A stretch of 64,000 bases of DNA from Megascapheus bottae (lineage: Eukaryota; Chordata; Mammalia; Rodentia; Geomyidae), in NCBI GenBank assembly GCA_024803745.1, contig JANJXV010000153.1:1984001-2048000 (forward strand). Reading direction: 5' to 3'. The position numbers and the translations under genes were made by a program. Shown here piece after piece: positions 11,476 through 24,434 of the stretch; the stretch's first letter is position 1, and the number at the start of each line of letters is the position of its first letter. The notes beneath the pieces are model-generated. The model worked only from the letters and a program-made list of their open reading frames with translations. It did not search any database and was not told the origin of the DNA.

Positions 11476-11601
11476 ATCTCTTTTTCTTGTCTACATTGAG
11501 GGAAAGGGGTATTTCATAAGATGCAGAAGCGAAGATTTCAGAAGCAAATGCTGTGAGTGAATTAGCTCGTAAAAAGCATTTTTATTTTCTTTTATCTTTC
11601 T

Positions 11602-11788
11602 GCCAGTCTTGGGGCTTGAATTCAGGGCCTGAGCACTGTCCTCGGGTTTTCTCAAGTCTAGCCCTCTGCCACTTGAGCCACAGTGCCACATCTAGATTTT
11701 CTATCTATGTGGTACTGAGCAATCAAACCCAGATCTTCATGGATGCTAGGCAAGCACTCTACCACTATGCCAAACTCTCAACCCTGAC
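11602..11788 (-). mobile_element. IDL-Geo-type SINE in spacer 2
   Basis: Same insertion as at 4185-4370, with ccagtcttggggcttgaatt at its left border and aactctcaaccctg at its right border. Confidence 0.85.
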
Positions 11789-11803
11789 ATAGTAATTATA
11801 AAG

Positions 11804-11824
11804 TCATCATCATCATCATCATAT
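11804..11824. repeat. CAT trinucleotide run
   Basis: About six CAT/ATC repeats after aaagt. The run length differs between spacers and is longest in spacer 5. Confidence 0.8.
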
Positions 11825-12021
11825 CCAAATATCCTTTCTCCTACAAAGAATGAACACTTAACTGTGTCTAATGCTTTTTTTTAATTTCACTAATTCTTCT
11901 GTGTTTTTCCCTCTTGCATTTTTTACACATGACAGCAAAGCTAATCATCAGGAAAAAATTGATTAGGATAAAGAAACCTAATAATATCCTAGTAGATTGA
12001 CATCAAAAATATGTGCAAGAT

Positions 12022-12221
12022 GCACTGTGTGTTTGACCTAGTGGTAGAGTCCTTGGCTACCAAGCAGTAAGCCTCAGGTTTGATTCCTCATTACCACTTA
12101 AATAGAAAACGCTGCAAGTGGTGCTGTGGATCGGTGGGACAGCTAAAGCCTAAAGAAAGCCCAAGAACAATGTTCACACTCTGAGGTCAAGTCCCAAGAC
12201 TAGGAAAAACAAAAAAAATTC
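12022..12221 (+). mobile_element. IDL-Geo-type SINE in spacer 2
   Basis: Same insertion as at 4599-4797, with gtggtagagtccttggctac and an A-rich end. Confidence 0.85.
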
Positions 12222-12506
12222 TACAAGGGGCAAAATGCAGGCAGGGAAGGCACTCTGAAGCAAATGTTTTGTAAAGGATGAGGGCAATATTGACCCTTAA
12301 GTTTGGATCTTACCTAAGAAAGGCTCCTTGAGCCTGAGACCAGACTGGTAGTTGGGCCTAGTGGAAGACATTGGGATTGGACAAATAAGGTGTGCTGTAT
12401 ACTACATCCACATGTATATTGTGAGACTGGAGGAGAGATTCAGCCTCCAGTATGTCTTTGGTGAGGTCTTTTGTGAGCAAGGATCTTTGGTCATTGGCCC
12501 TGAAAG

Positions 12507-12787
12507 GTGACCCTGCCTCCCTCACAATGCAACAGAATATGGAACCGTGGTAACCAAGCCACTGTTACTAACAACCAGCTCAAGCCAGCTCACTTGGCCT
12601 GTGGCTCAGGAGGAAGAAAGATGTTGCTGTGTTGTTGCCAAAGGTCAGGAAACTCGAGTCTCAGGCATGGAAGTTGTGGATGTCTTACTCGAAGATGTAC
12701 ATGCTAGATCATTGCCAAGCCACAAATCCAGTATAACAGAACTTTCTCTAAGAAGAAGGCCAGGAAAATCCAGGGCAACCAGATGAG
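12507..12787 (+). pseudogene. RalGDS-like exon-1 block, spacer 2
   Basis: Same block as at 5087-5367, with the donor GATGAG|GTAAAT after 12787. The KSSITELSLRRRPG frame is open here over 79 residues, from 12547 to 12786, but no partner exons follow in the array. Confidence 0.5.
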
Positions 12788-13148
12788 GTAAATTTCTAAG
12801 AAGAAATGTATTTGACCCCATTATCCTCTCCACACACTACAACTTTCTTTTTTTTCATTTTTTTATTGTAATTAGTAAAAGGGTTAGATGATATTTGCCA
12901 GATAGAAGGTGCATTAATTCACATACATTGATACCCTTTCACATGTCTTGGTACCCATTTCCCTCCAACCCCCCACCCCCCACCCGTCTTGGTTTTCCCC
13001 CCTTCCCTATCAAATTTCAAATATCCAAATACAAATAAATTCAATATATCAGATATCCTGGAGGTCCTTTCAATTAGCTTCACATTATATGGCCTTATAT
13101 ATGGCCTTTTGCTCTATTGCCAATCTCTGCTAGTAGAGCCCAAGGTTT

Positions 13149-16100
13149 CTACTGATTATGACGAATGAGGGAAACCACTGAGCCTAAGTTCCTTTGAGTC
13201 TGGCTTACTTCACTTAATATGATTTGTTCTAAGTCTTTCCATTTCCTAACAAATGGGGCGATGTCATTCTTTCTGACAGCAGCATAGATTTCCATTGTGT
13301 ACAAATACCACAACTTGTTGATCCACTCATCAACTGAGGGACATCTGGGTTGGTTCCATATCTTTGCTATGGTGAATAGTGCTGCAATGAACATTGTTGT
13401 GCTAGTGGGTTTAGTAGGCCCTTGTTTCTGGATTGTTGGGTAAATGCCAAGTACTGGAATTGCTGGGTCATAGGGGAGTTGTATGTTTAGCGTTTTGAGG
13501 CACTGCCGCACTGCTTTCCATAGTGGTTGAACGAGTTTGCACTCCCACCAACAGTGTAGTAGTGATCCCTCCTGACCACATCCCCTCCAGCATCTGTTGT
13601 CATTCGTTTTCCTGATCCTGGCCATTCTAACTGGAGTTAGGTGGAATCTTAGACTTGTTTTGATTTGCATTTCTTTTATGACCAGAGATGTTGAGCATTT
13701 CTTCATGTGTCTATAGGCCATTTTTGTTTCTTCTTCAGAGAAGTCTCTCTTTAAGTCTTTGGCCCATTTTGTAATGGGATGGGTGTTACTTTGGAGGTTA
13801 GTTTTGGAGTGATTCAATTTTTTGAGTTGTTGATATATTTTAGATATGAGGCCTTGTTCCGTTGTTTGGGTGGTGAAGATCTTCTCCCACTCTGTAGGCT
13901 TCCTGATTAGTTTACTAGCTATATCCGTTGCGATACAAAGCTCTGCAGTTTAATGCAGTCCCACTTATCCAGCCTTTCTCTGATTTGTTGTGATTCTTGG
14001 TCCTTATTAAGAAAGTTTCGACCTGTACCAAGGAGGCCTAGTGTATCTTCTATTCCTTCCTGTAAACTTTTCAGTGTGTCAGCTTTTACCTCCACGTCTT
14101 TGATCCATTTGGAGTTAATTCTAGTGCAAGGTGACAAAGAAGGATCCAACTTTAGTTTTCTGCAGGTGTTTAACCAGTTCTGCCAGCACAACTTGTTGAA
14201 GAGGCTATCTTTCTGCCATTCTATTTTTTTGGCTCCCTGGTCAAAGATTAGGTGGCCATAGGTCTGTGGTTTAATATCTGGGTCCGCAGTTCTACTCCAT
14301 TGGACTTCAGGCCTGTTCTTGTGCCAGTACCAAGCTGTTTTGAGAATTATAGCTCTGTAATAGAGCCTTAAGTTTGGAATTGAAATTCCTCCAGCGCTGT
14401 TCTTTCTGCTAAGAAGTGTTTTTGCTATACGGGGTCTTTTATTATTCCATATGAGATTTTGAATTGCCTCTTCTATGTCTTTAAAGAATGACATTGGGAT
14501 GTTGATGGGTATTACATTGAATTTGTAGATAGCCCTTGGCAAGATTGTCATTTTCACAATGTTGATTCTTCCAATCCAGGAGCACGGGAGGTTTTTCCAT
14601 TTCCTTAGTTCTGCTCTAATTTCCTTTTTTAGGGTTTTAAAGTTTTCATCTAAACGGTCCTTTACATTCTTAGTTAAGCTAATTGCTAGGTACTTTATTT
14701 TCTTTGAGGCTATTGTGAAAGGATTTTCTTTCCTGATTATTGCCTCGTTCCTCTCAGTGTTGGCGTAAAGTAAGGCAGTTGATTTGTGAGGGTTGATTTT
14801 ATGGCCTGCTACCCTTCCAAAGCTTTGAATCAGCTCAAGGAGCTTGGGAGTAGAGTCTATAGGATTCTTTAAATACAGAATCATGTCATCTGCAAAGAGG
14901 GATAGTTTTATTTCCTCTTTCCCTACTTGGATCCCCTTTATGCTTGCTTCTTGCCATATTGCACTGCCTAGGAATTCTAGTACTATGTTAAAAAGGAGTG
15001 GAGAGAGTGGGCATCCTTGTCTCGTTCCTGATTTTAGAGGGAATGGCTTTAGATTTTCACCATTAAGTATAATACTAGCAGTGGGTTTCTCATACACAGC
15101 CTTTATTACATTGAGAAATGTTCCATGGATTCCTAGTTTCTCCACATCTTTTAACATAAAGGGGTTTTGGATCTTGTCAAATGCCTTTTCCGCATCTATT
15201 GAGACAATCATGTGATTTTATCCCTGCTCCTGTTGATGTGTTGAATTATATTAATTGATTTGTGTATGTTGAACCAGCTTTGCCTCCCTGTGATGAATCC
15301 AGTTTGATCATAGTGTATATTTTTTTTTGATGAGTTGTTGTAGACGGTTGGCCAGTATTTTGTTGAGAAGTTTTGCATCGATGTTCATCAAAGAAATGGG
15401 TCTATAGATCTCTTTCTTTGATGAATCTCTGTCTGGTTTGGGGATGAGGGATATGCTGGCTTCACAGAATCAGTTTAGTAAAGAACCTTCATTTTCAATT
15501 TCGTTGAAGAGCTTGAGGAGTATTGGTGTGAGCTCTGCTTTGAAGACCTTATAGAATTCAGCTGTGAATCCATCTGGCCCTGGGCTCTTTTTAAGTGGAA
15601 GTTGTCTAATTTCCATTTCTATTTCAGAGCTTGAAATAGGCCTGTTGAGTTGGGTTAGCTCTTCTTGGTTCAGTGTGGGTATGTTAATATTGTCTAGGAA
15701 TTCATCCATTTCTTCTAGATTCTCAAATTTGTTGGCGTAAAGGTTTGAGAAGTATTCCCTCATGATATTCTGGATCTTGGTAATTTCTGTCGTGATATTA
15801 CCATTTTCATCTGCGATTTTGTTTATTTCGATATGCTCTCTTCTTTTTTGGTAAGATTTGCTAAGGGCTTGTCAATTTTGTTAATTCTTTCAAGAACCAA
15901 CTCCTTGTTTTGTTGATTCTTTCTATAGTTTTTTTTATTCCAAATCATGTAATTCTGCTTTGATTTTAATAATTTGCTTTCTCCTAATGGGTTTAGGGTT
16001 GGTTTGTTGCTCTTTCTCCAGGAGGTTAAGGTGAAACATTAACTAGTTGGTTTGCCATTTTTCCAACTTGCTGTTGTAGGCACTCAGTGGTATAAATTTT

Positions 16101-16969
16101 CCTCTGCGTACTGCCTTTGTTGTGTCCCTAAGGAGTTGATATTTGTGTGCTCCTTATTGTTCAATTTCATAAACAGTTGGATATCGGTTCTGATCTCTTC
16201 GATTACCCATTGTTTTTGATTCAACAATGTGTTGTTCAGTCTCCATTAGTTACAGGGTTTTCGATCCAATTTGATGCCTCTATGGTCTGAGAGTGTGCAT
16301 TAAATGATTTCAATGTTTCTGAATCTGTCCAGGTTTGTTTTATGGCCTAAGATGTGGTCTATTTTAGAAAATGTTCCATGTGATGCTGAGGAAAACGTAT
16401 ATTGTGGTGTTACTGGGTGGAATATTCTGCAGATGTCTGTTAGATCTAGTTGGTCTATATAGTTGTTCAGTTCTAAAATTTCTCTGTTGAGTTTTTGCCT
16501 TGTTGATCTGTCCATAGGTGAGAGTGGTGTGTTAAACTCACGAACAATCACTGTATTTCGATCTATGTATGGTTTCAGTGTAAGTAAAGTTTGCTTGATG
16601 AAGTTTGGAGCTCCGGGATTGGGTGTGTAAATATTTAGGATTGTTATGTCTTCCGGGAGGAAAGATCCCTTTAGTAGTATGTAGTAACCTTCTTTGTCTT
16701 TTCTTACTAATTTTAGTTTGAGGTCTGTTGTATCTGATATGAGGATGGCAACTCTAGCCTGTTTATGGGGGCAGTTAGCTTGATAGAGTTTATTCCAACC
16801 TCTCACTTTCAAAAGATGATTGTTTTTGGGTAAGATGTGTCTCTCGAAGTCAGCAGAACGATGGCTCTTGCTTTTTGATCCAACTAGACAACCTATGCCG
16901 TTTAATTGGAGAGTTAAGTCCATTGATACTGAGAGCTAGGATTGAGAGATATTTATTAGTTCCTACCAT
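13149..16969 (-). pseudogene. L1 ORF2, copy 3
   Basis: It carries the array-wide lesions and the internal-copy TGA in the CCLQETH motif. It also has private damage: a one-base loss near 13938 that splits the RT/C-terminal frame (430 residues at 13919-15211, then a 222-residue frame), the deletion near 16263 after the KIDHILG region, and VREFNTP in place of VGEFNTP. FADD and [11 protein letters not shown] are present. Confidence 0.92.
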
Positions 16970-17017
16970 TTTTAAAAACTTTTAGTAGGGCCTGTGTCTT
17001 GACAGTTCTTGTGGTCC

Positions 17018-18201
17018 TTAGATGGTATGCTGTTTAGGTGCCATTTCTTTCACTATATTGCATTTATTTTGGTTTTCTATGTATAGAGCATCTTTGAGAA
17101 TTCTCTGTAGTGTTGGTTTTGTTTCGACATATTGTTGCAGCTTTTCCCTGGAATGGAATGTTTTTATTTTTCCCTCAGTTATGAATGAGAGCTTAGCTGG
17201 CTACACTATTCTTGGTTGGTAGTTCTTTGATTTAAGGGCATGACATATATGCTTCCAGTCACTTCGTGCTTGCATGGTCTCTGCTGAGAAATTTGGGGTT
17301 ATTCTGATTGGTTTGCCTTTGTAGGTTACTGATCCCTTTTCCCTGGCTGCCTTTAGGATCTTTCCTTTCGTTTCTATTGATCCAGTTCGGATCACAATGT
17401 GGCGGTGGGATGTTCTTTTCTGGTCAGGTCTGTTTGGGGTTCTAAAAGCTTCTCGTATCTGGATGGGCCTGCCCTTCTGGATATTTGGGAAATTCTCTGA
17501 GATGATTCCCTGAAGTATATTTCCAATACCATTGACCTCTTTCTCCACGCCCTCCTCAGTACCAACTAGCCTTAAATTAGGCTTCCTAATTGTATCTTGG
17601 TCCTCCTGAAGCACTCTCTCATATTTCCTAGATTTGGATTGACTCATTTTCTGTTCTTTATAATACCTAAATTATCTTCAGCCACGGAAATTCTCTCCTC
17701 TGCAATGTCTAACCTGCTATCAAAGCTATCTACTTTATTTTTCATCTCCCTTGCTTCTAATTGCTCACTTTTGATGCCTTGCATCCCTTGTTTTAGATCA
17801 TGTATGGATTTCTTTATCTCCTTGATTTCCTTTTGAGTGGTTAGCTCAGTAGCTTTATTTTCTTTGGACATTTGCTGGAGTTTGGTCACGTTTTTATTTG
17901 TGGATTCTTTGAATTCATCCATCTTTCTTTGAAAAACCTTTATTATGGCCTCCTTTATGGCTTCTTCTTTTTCACTTATCACCTTGTTTTTGCTTTCCTC
18001 TTGTTCAGGTATGGCTTCCTCCATTATCTCTTTCTTTATATTTTCACATTTTTCATTAATGATGTTTATCAATTGCATTTGTGTAGCACTTGGAAGACTC
18101 TCCTCTAGGTTTGCCAGTGACTGTTCCATTGTCTGTTTACATTGGGTGGGGGATGTTGTTTCTTGATTTGACATTTTTCTTGAGTTTCTTGTTCTGCCCA
18201 T
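17018..18201 (-). pseudogene. L1 ORF1, split in two frames, copy 3
   Basis: Coiled-coil frame at 18201-17644 and RNA-binding frame at 17647-17201, with the ATGA overlap. Private changes include NYQPRIV before the shared TAG, and a Ser in LEESLPSATQ that also differs from the other copies. Confidence 0.9.
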
Positions 18202-18761
18202 TTGAAAATGGGAGCAAGATTACTACTAAATACTATTATAGTTTTTCAGATATAACCAACCTAGACCTCTGTAGCTGGCAGACACTAGATGTTCACAAGT
18301 TTTGATTGGTATTATCACTCTTTCTTTTTGTGCACTTACAGACCAGCCTAATACAACCACTGATAAGCGATTTATACCCAAAACAATAAGCCTCTCAATC
18401 CAATCTCTATTGTCTTTAAGTCCCTCTGAGCCTAGAGAATAATTAACCACCTACATATACAATATTGCTCAACAGCCATCAAGTGTAGATCCGTGCAGTA
18501 TAAGGGTTGAAAGACGAGCAGAGGTCCAGAGATAGAAAAAAAGAATGAGAGAGGTCAGGGGAGGTGCAAGAGGATTAACGTAGGAGTGTAAGAATATTGT
18601 AGTAATGAAGAAAAGTTATAGCATAAGGATAACTGACATAAGTTGGTAAGTAGGTAGCATATTTGAGTACAAAGTTTGGAAAGTATTAGAATAAAACTTA
18701 TGTGTTGCTGCACGACTAGCTCTTAGCAAAACCAGTGGCCTCACAGTGTACCATGGGATGG
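18202..18761 (-). other. L1 5' region, copy 3
   Basis: Presumed 5' UTR, almost the same as in copy 2, with the inner-copy variants. Confidence 0.65.
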
Positions 18762-18887
18762 ATCTGTTTTTCTTGTCTACGTTGAGGGAAAGGGGTATTT
18801 CATAAGATGCAGAAGCGAAGATTTCAGAAGCAAATGCTGTGAGTGAATTAGCTCGTAAAAAGCATTTTTATTTTCTTTTATCTTTCT

Positions 18888-19074
18888 GCCAGTCTTGGGG
18901 CTTGAATTCAGGGCCTGAGCACTGTCCTCGGGTTTTCTCAAGTCTAGCCCTCTGCCACTTGAGCCACAGTGCCACATCTAGATTTTCTATCTATGTGATA
19001 CTGAGGAATCAAACCCAGATCTTCATGGATGCTAGGCAAGCACTCTACCACTATGCCAAACTCTCAACCCTGAC
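18888..19074 (-). mobile_element. IDL-Geo-type SINE in spacer 3
   Basis: Same insertion as in the other spacers; it reads gatactgaggaatcaaaccc near the head. Confidence 0.85.
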
Positions 19075-19307
19075 ATAGTAATTATAAAGTCATCATCATC
19101 ATCATCATATCCAAATATCCTTTCTCCTACAAAGAATGAACACTTAACGGTGTCTAATGCTTTTTTTTAATTTCACTAATTCTTCTGTGTTTTTCCCTCT
19201 TGCATTTTTTACACATGACAGCAAAGCTAATCATCAGGGAAAAATTGATTAGGATAAAGAAACCTAATAATATCCTAGTAGATTGACATCAAAAATATGT
19301 GCAAGAT

Positions 19308-19505
19308 GCACTGTGTGTTTGACCTAGTGGTAGAGTCCTTGGCTACCAATCAGTAAGCCTCAGGTTTGATTCCTCATTACCACATAAATAGAAAACGCTG
19401 CAAGTGGTGCTGTGGCTCGGTGGGACAGCTAAAGCCTAAAGAAAGCCCAAGAACAATGTTCACATTCTGAGGTCAAGTCCCAAGACTAGGAAAAACAAAA
19501 AAATT
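19308..19505 (+). mobile_element. IDL-Geo-type SINE in spacer 3
   Basis: Same insertion as at 4599-4797, including gctaccaatcagtaagcctc. Confidence 0.85.
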
Positions 19506-19792
19506 CGACAAGGGGCAAAATGCAGGCAGAGAAGGCACTGTGAAGCAAATGTTTTGTAAAGGATGAGGGCAATATTGACCCTTAAGTTTGGATCTTACCT
19601 AAGAAAGGCTCCTTGAGCCTGAGACCAGACTGGTAGTTGGGCCTAGTGGAAGACATTGGGATTGGACAAATAAGGTGTGCTGTATACTACATCCACCTGT
19701 ATATTGTGAGACTGGAGAAGAGATTCAGCCTCCAGTATGTCTTTGGTGAGGTCTTTTGTGAGCAAGGATCTTTGGTCATTGGGCCCTGAAAG

Positions 19793-20073
19793 GTGACCCT
19801 GCCTCCCTCACAATGGAACAGAATATGGAACCCTGGTAACCAAGCCACTGTAACTAACAACCAGCTCAAGCCAGCTCACTTGGCCTGTGGCTCAGGAGGA
19901 AGAAAGATGTTGCTGTGCTGTTGCCAAAGGTCAGGAAACTCGAGTCTCAGGCATGGAAGTTGTGGATGTCTTACTCGAAGATGTACATGCTAGATCATTG
20001 CCAAGCCACAAATCCAGTATAACAGAACTTTCTCTAAGAAAAAGGCCAGGAAAATCCAGGGCAACCAGATGAG
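19793..20073 (+). pseudogene. RalGDS-like exon-1 block, spacer 3
   Basis: Same block, with LSLRKRPG in place of LSLRRRPG. The donor GATGAG|GTAAAT is kept. Confidence 0.5.
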
Positions 20074-20545
20074 GTAAATTTCTAAGAAGAAATGTATTTG
20101 ACCCCATCATCCTCCCCACACACTACAACTTTCTTTTTTTTCATTTTTTTTGTAATTAGTAAAAGGGTTAGATGATATTTGCCAGATAGAAGGTGCATTA
20201 ATTCACATACATTGATACCCTTTCACATGTCTTGGTACCCATTTCCCTCCAACCCCACACCCCCCACCCGTCTTGGTTTTCCCCCCTTCCCTATCAAATT
20301 TCAAATATCCAAATGCAAATAAATTCAATATATCAGATAACAAAGTGAGATACTATACCAATATGGGATAACCAAGGGACAGCAAGCGAGATGAGAGACA
20401 ACACAGTACATTAAGTACAACAATCATTCATTATATGGCTTTTGTGTCAATATCCTGGAGGTCCTTTCAATTAGCTTCACACTATATGGCCTTATATATG
20501 GCCTTTTGCTCTATTGCCAATCTCTGCTAGTAGAGCCCAAGGTTT

Positions 20546-23500
20546 CTACTGATTATGATGAATGAGGGAAACCACTGAGCCTAAGTTCCTTTGAGTCTGG
20601 CTTACTTCACTTAATATGATTTGTTCTAAGTCTTTCCATTTCCTAACAAATGGGGCGATGTCATTCTTTCTGACAGCAGCATAGAATTCCATTGTGTACA
20701 AATACCACAACTTGTTGATCCACTCATTAACTGAGGGACATCTGGGTTGGTTCCATATCTTTGCTATGGTGAATAGTGCTGCAATGAACATTGTTGTGCT
20801 AGTGGGTTTAGTAGGCCCTTGTTTCTGGATTGTTGGGTAAATGCCAAGTACTGGAATTGCTGGGTCATAGGGGAGTTGTATGTTTAGGGTTTTGAGGCAC
20901 TGCCGCACTGCTTTCCATAGTGGTTGAACGAGTTTGCACTCCCACCAACAGTGTACTAGTGATCCCTCCTGACCACATCCCTTCCAGCATCTGTTGTCAT
21001 TCGTTTTCCTGATCCTGGCCATTCTAACTGGAGTTAGGTGGAATCTTAGACTTGTTTTGATTTGCATTTCTTTTATGACCAGAGATGTTGAGCATTTCTT
21101 CATGTGTCTATAGGCCATTTTTGTTTCTTCTTCAGAGAAGACTCTCTTTAAGTCTTTGGCCCATTTTGTAATGGGATGGGTGTTACTTTGGAGGTTAGGT
21201 TTGGAGTGATTCAATTTTTTGAGTTGATGATATATTTTAGATATGAGGCCTTGTTCCGTTGTTTGGGTGGTGAAGTTCTTCTCCCACTCTGTAGGCTTCC
21301 TGATTAGTTTACTAGCTATATCCGTTGCCATACAAAAGCTCTGCAGTTTAATGCAGTCCCACTTATCCAGCCTTTCTCTGATTTGTTGTGATTCTTGGTC
21401 CTTATTAAGAAAGTTTCGACCTGTACCAAGGAGGCCTAGTGTATCTCCTATTCCTTCCTGTAAACTTTTCAGTGTGTCAGCTTTTACCTCCACGTCTTTG
21501 ATCCATTTGGATTTAATTCTAGTGCAAGGTGACAAAGAAGGATCCAACTTTAGTTTTCTGCAGGTGTTTAACCAGTTCTGCCAGCACAACTTGTTGAAGA
21601 GGCTATCTTTCTTCCATTCTATTTTTTTGGCTCCCTGGTCAAAGAGTAGGTGGCCATAGGTCTGTGGTTTAATATCTGGGTCCGCAGTTCTACTCCATTG
21701 GACTTCAGGCCTGTTCTTGTGCCAGTACCAAGCTGTTTTGAGAATTATAGCTCTGTAATAGAGCCTTAAGTTTGGAATTGAAATTCCTCCAGCGCTGTTC
21801 TTTCTGCTAAGAAGTGTTTTTGCTATACGGGGTCTTTTATTATTCCATATGAAATTTTGAATTGCCTCTTCTATGTCTTTAAAGAATGACATTGGGATGT
21901 TGATGGGTATTACATTGAATTTGTAGATAGCCCTTGGCAATATTGTCATTTTCACAATGTTGATTCTTCCAATCCAGGAGCACGGGAGGTTTTTCCATTT
22001 CCTTAGTTCTGCTTTAATTTCCTTTTTTAGGGTTTTAAAGTTTTCATCTATACGGTCCTTTACATTCTTAGTTAAGCTAATTGCTAGGTACTTTATGTTC
22101 TTTGAGGCTATTGTGAAAGGATTTTCTTTCCTGATTATTGCCTCGTTACTCTCAGTGTTGGCGTAAAGTAAGGCAGTTGATTTGTGAGGGTTGATTTTAT
22201 GGCCTGCTACCCTTCCAAAGCTTTGAATCAGCTCAAGGAGCTTGGGAGTAGAGTCTATAGGATTCTTTAAATACAGCATCATGTCATCTGCAAAGAGGGA
22301 TAGTTTTATTTCCTCTTTCCCTACTTGGATCCCCTTTATGCTTGCTTCTTTCCATATTGCACTGCCTAGGAATTCTAGTACTATGTTAAAAAGGAGTGGA
22401 GAGAGTGGGCATCCTTGTCTCGTTCCTGATTTTAGAGGGAATGGCTTTAGATTTTCACCATTAAGTATAATACTAGCAGTGGGTTTCTCATACACAGCCT
22501 TTATTACATTGAGAAATGTTCCATGGATTCCTAGTTTCTCCACATCTTTTAACATAAAGGGGTTTTGGATCTTGTCAAATGCCTTTTCCGCATCTATTGA
22601 GACAATCATGTGATTTTATCCCTGCTCCTGTTGATGTGTTGAATTATATTAATTGATTTGTGTATGTTGAACCAGCTTTGCCTCCCTGTGATGAATCCAG
22701 TTTGATCATAGTGTATATTTTTTTTGATGAGTTGTTGTAGACGGTTGGCCAGTATTTTGTTGAGAAGTTTTGCATCGAGGTTCATCAAAGAAATGGGTCT
22801 ATAGATCTCTTTCTTTGATGAATCTCTGTCTGGTTTGGGGATGAGGGATATGCTGGCTTCACAGAATCAGTTTAGTAAAGAACCTTCATTTTCAATTTCC
22901 TTGAAGAGCTTGAGGAGTATTGGTGTGAGCTCTGCTTTGAAGACCTTACAGAATTCAGCTGTGAATCCATCTGACCCTGGGCTCTTTTTAAGTGGAAGTT
23001 GTCTAATTTCCATTTCTATTTCAGAGCTTGAAATAGGCCTGTTGAGTTGGGTTAGCTCTTCTTGGTTCAGGGTGTGTATGTTAATATTGTCTAGGAATTC
23101 ATCCATTTCTTCTAGATTCTCAAATTTGTTGGCGTAAAGGTTTGAGAAGTAGTCCCTCATGATATTCTGGTTCTTGGTAATTTCTGTCGTGATATTACCA
23201 TTTTCATCTGCGATTTTGTTTATTTCGATATGCTCTCTTCCTTTTTTGGTAAGATTTGCTAAGGGCTTGTCAATTTTGTTAATTCTTTCAAGAACCATCT
23301 CCTTGTTTTGTTGATTCTTTCTATAGTTTTTTTATTCCAAATCCTTTAATTCTGCTTTGATTTAAATAATTTGCTTTCTCCTAATGTGTTTAGGGTTGGT
23401 TTGTTGCTCTTTTTCCAGGAGGTTAAGGTGAGACATAACTAGTTGGTTTGCCATTTTTCCAACTTGCTGTTGTAGGCACTCCGCGCGACAAATTTTCCTC

Positions 23501-24386
23501 TGAGTACTGCCTTTGTTGTGTCCCTAAGGAGTTGATATTTGTGTGCTCCTTATTGTTAAATTTCATAAACAGTTGGATATCTGTTCTGATCTCTTCGATT
23601 ACCCATTGTTTTTGATTCAACAATGTGTGGTTCAGTCTCCATGAGTTACAGGGTTTTCTTTGGTGGAGATGTGTGTTCAGCTCCAATTTGATGCCTTTAT
23701 GGTCTGAGAGTGTGCATGGAATAATTTCAGTGTTTCTGAATCTGTCCAGGTTTGCTTTATGGCCTAAGATGTGGTCTATTTTGGAAAATGTTCCATGTGC
23801 TGCTGAGAAAAACTTATATTGTGGTGTTACTGGGTGGAATATTCTGCAGATGTCTGTTAGATCTAGTTGGTCTATATAGTTGTTCAGTTCTAAGGTTTCT
23901 CTGTTGAGTTTTTGCCTTGTTGATCTGTCCATAGGTGAGAGTGGTGTGTTAAACTCACCAACAATCACTGTATTTCGATCTATGTATGGTTTCAGTGTAA
24001 GTAAAGTTTGCTTGATGAAGTTTGGAGCTCCGAGATTGGGTGTGTAAATATTTAGGATTGTTATGTCTTCTGGGAGGAAAGATCCCTTTAGTAGTATGTA
24101 GTAACCTTCTTTGTCTTTTCTTACTAATTTTAGTTTGAAGTCTATTGTATCTGATATGAGGATGGCAACTCTAGCCTGTTTATGGGGGCAGTTATCTTGA
24201 TAGAGTTTATTCCAACCTCTCACTTTCAAAAGATGATTGTTTTTGGGTAAGATGTGTCTCTCGAAGTCAGCAGAACGATGGCTCTTGCTTTTTGATCCAA
24301 CTAGACAACCTATGCCGTTTAATTGGAGAGTTAAGTCCATTGATATTGAGAGTTAGGATTGAGAGATATTTATTAGTTCCTACCAT
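20546..24386 (-). pseudogene. L1 ORF2, copy 4
   Basis: ATG at 24386. The endonuclease frame (24340-23423) runs past the point where copy 2 stops after SEENL, reading on through RGVPTTASWKNG. It has VGEFNTP at the catalytic Asp site, with KIDHILG and SDH intact. A 60-residue RT frame (22788-22606, [16 protein letters not shown]) is separated by the shared A-run loss from the 687-residue frame (22609-20546), which holds [20 protein letters not shown] and the C-terminal Cys/His segment. The TGA in CCLQETH and the TGA after EGSLLN are both present. Confidence 0.93.
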
Positions 24387-24434
24387 TTTTAAAAGCTTTT
24401 AGTAGGGCCTGTGTCTTGACAGTTCTTGTGGTCC

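Larger units (their letters stand above)
11476..12843. repeat. Array spacer 2 (non-L1)
   Basis: Same content and order as spacer 1. It shares tgcactgtgtgtttgacc with spacer 3, where spacers 1, 4 and 5 have gccctgtg. Confidence 0.88.
12844..18761 (-). mobile_element. L1 copy 3, with internal deletions
   Basis: Same layout as copy 2 but about 130 bases shorter. A 113-base deletion in the 3' UTR joins cagata to tcctgg at about 13056; in copy 2 the ends of the missing piece share three bases (ata). A second loss of about 20 bases lies in ORF2 near 16263. Confidence 0.94.
18762..20129. repeat. Array spacer 3 (non-L1)
   Basis: Same order of elements as the other spacers. It is closest to spacer 2 by shared single-base variants. 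Confidence 0.88.

Noticed and set aside
12507..12787. A live gene in each array spacer
   Set aside because: The exon-like block has a frame break and no partner exons before the L1; it is a passenger fragment.
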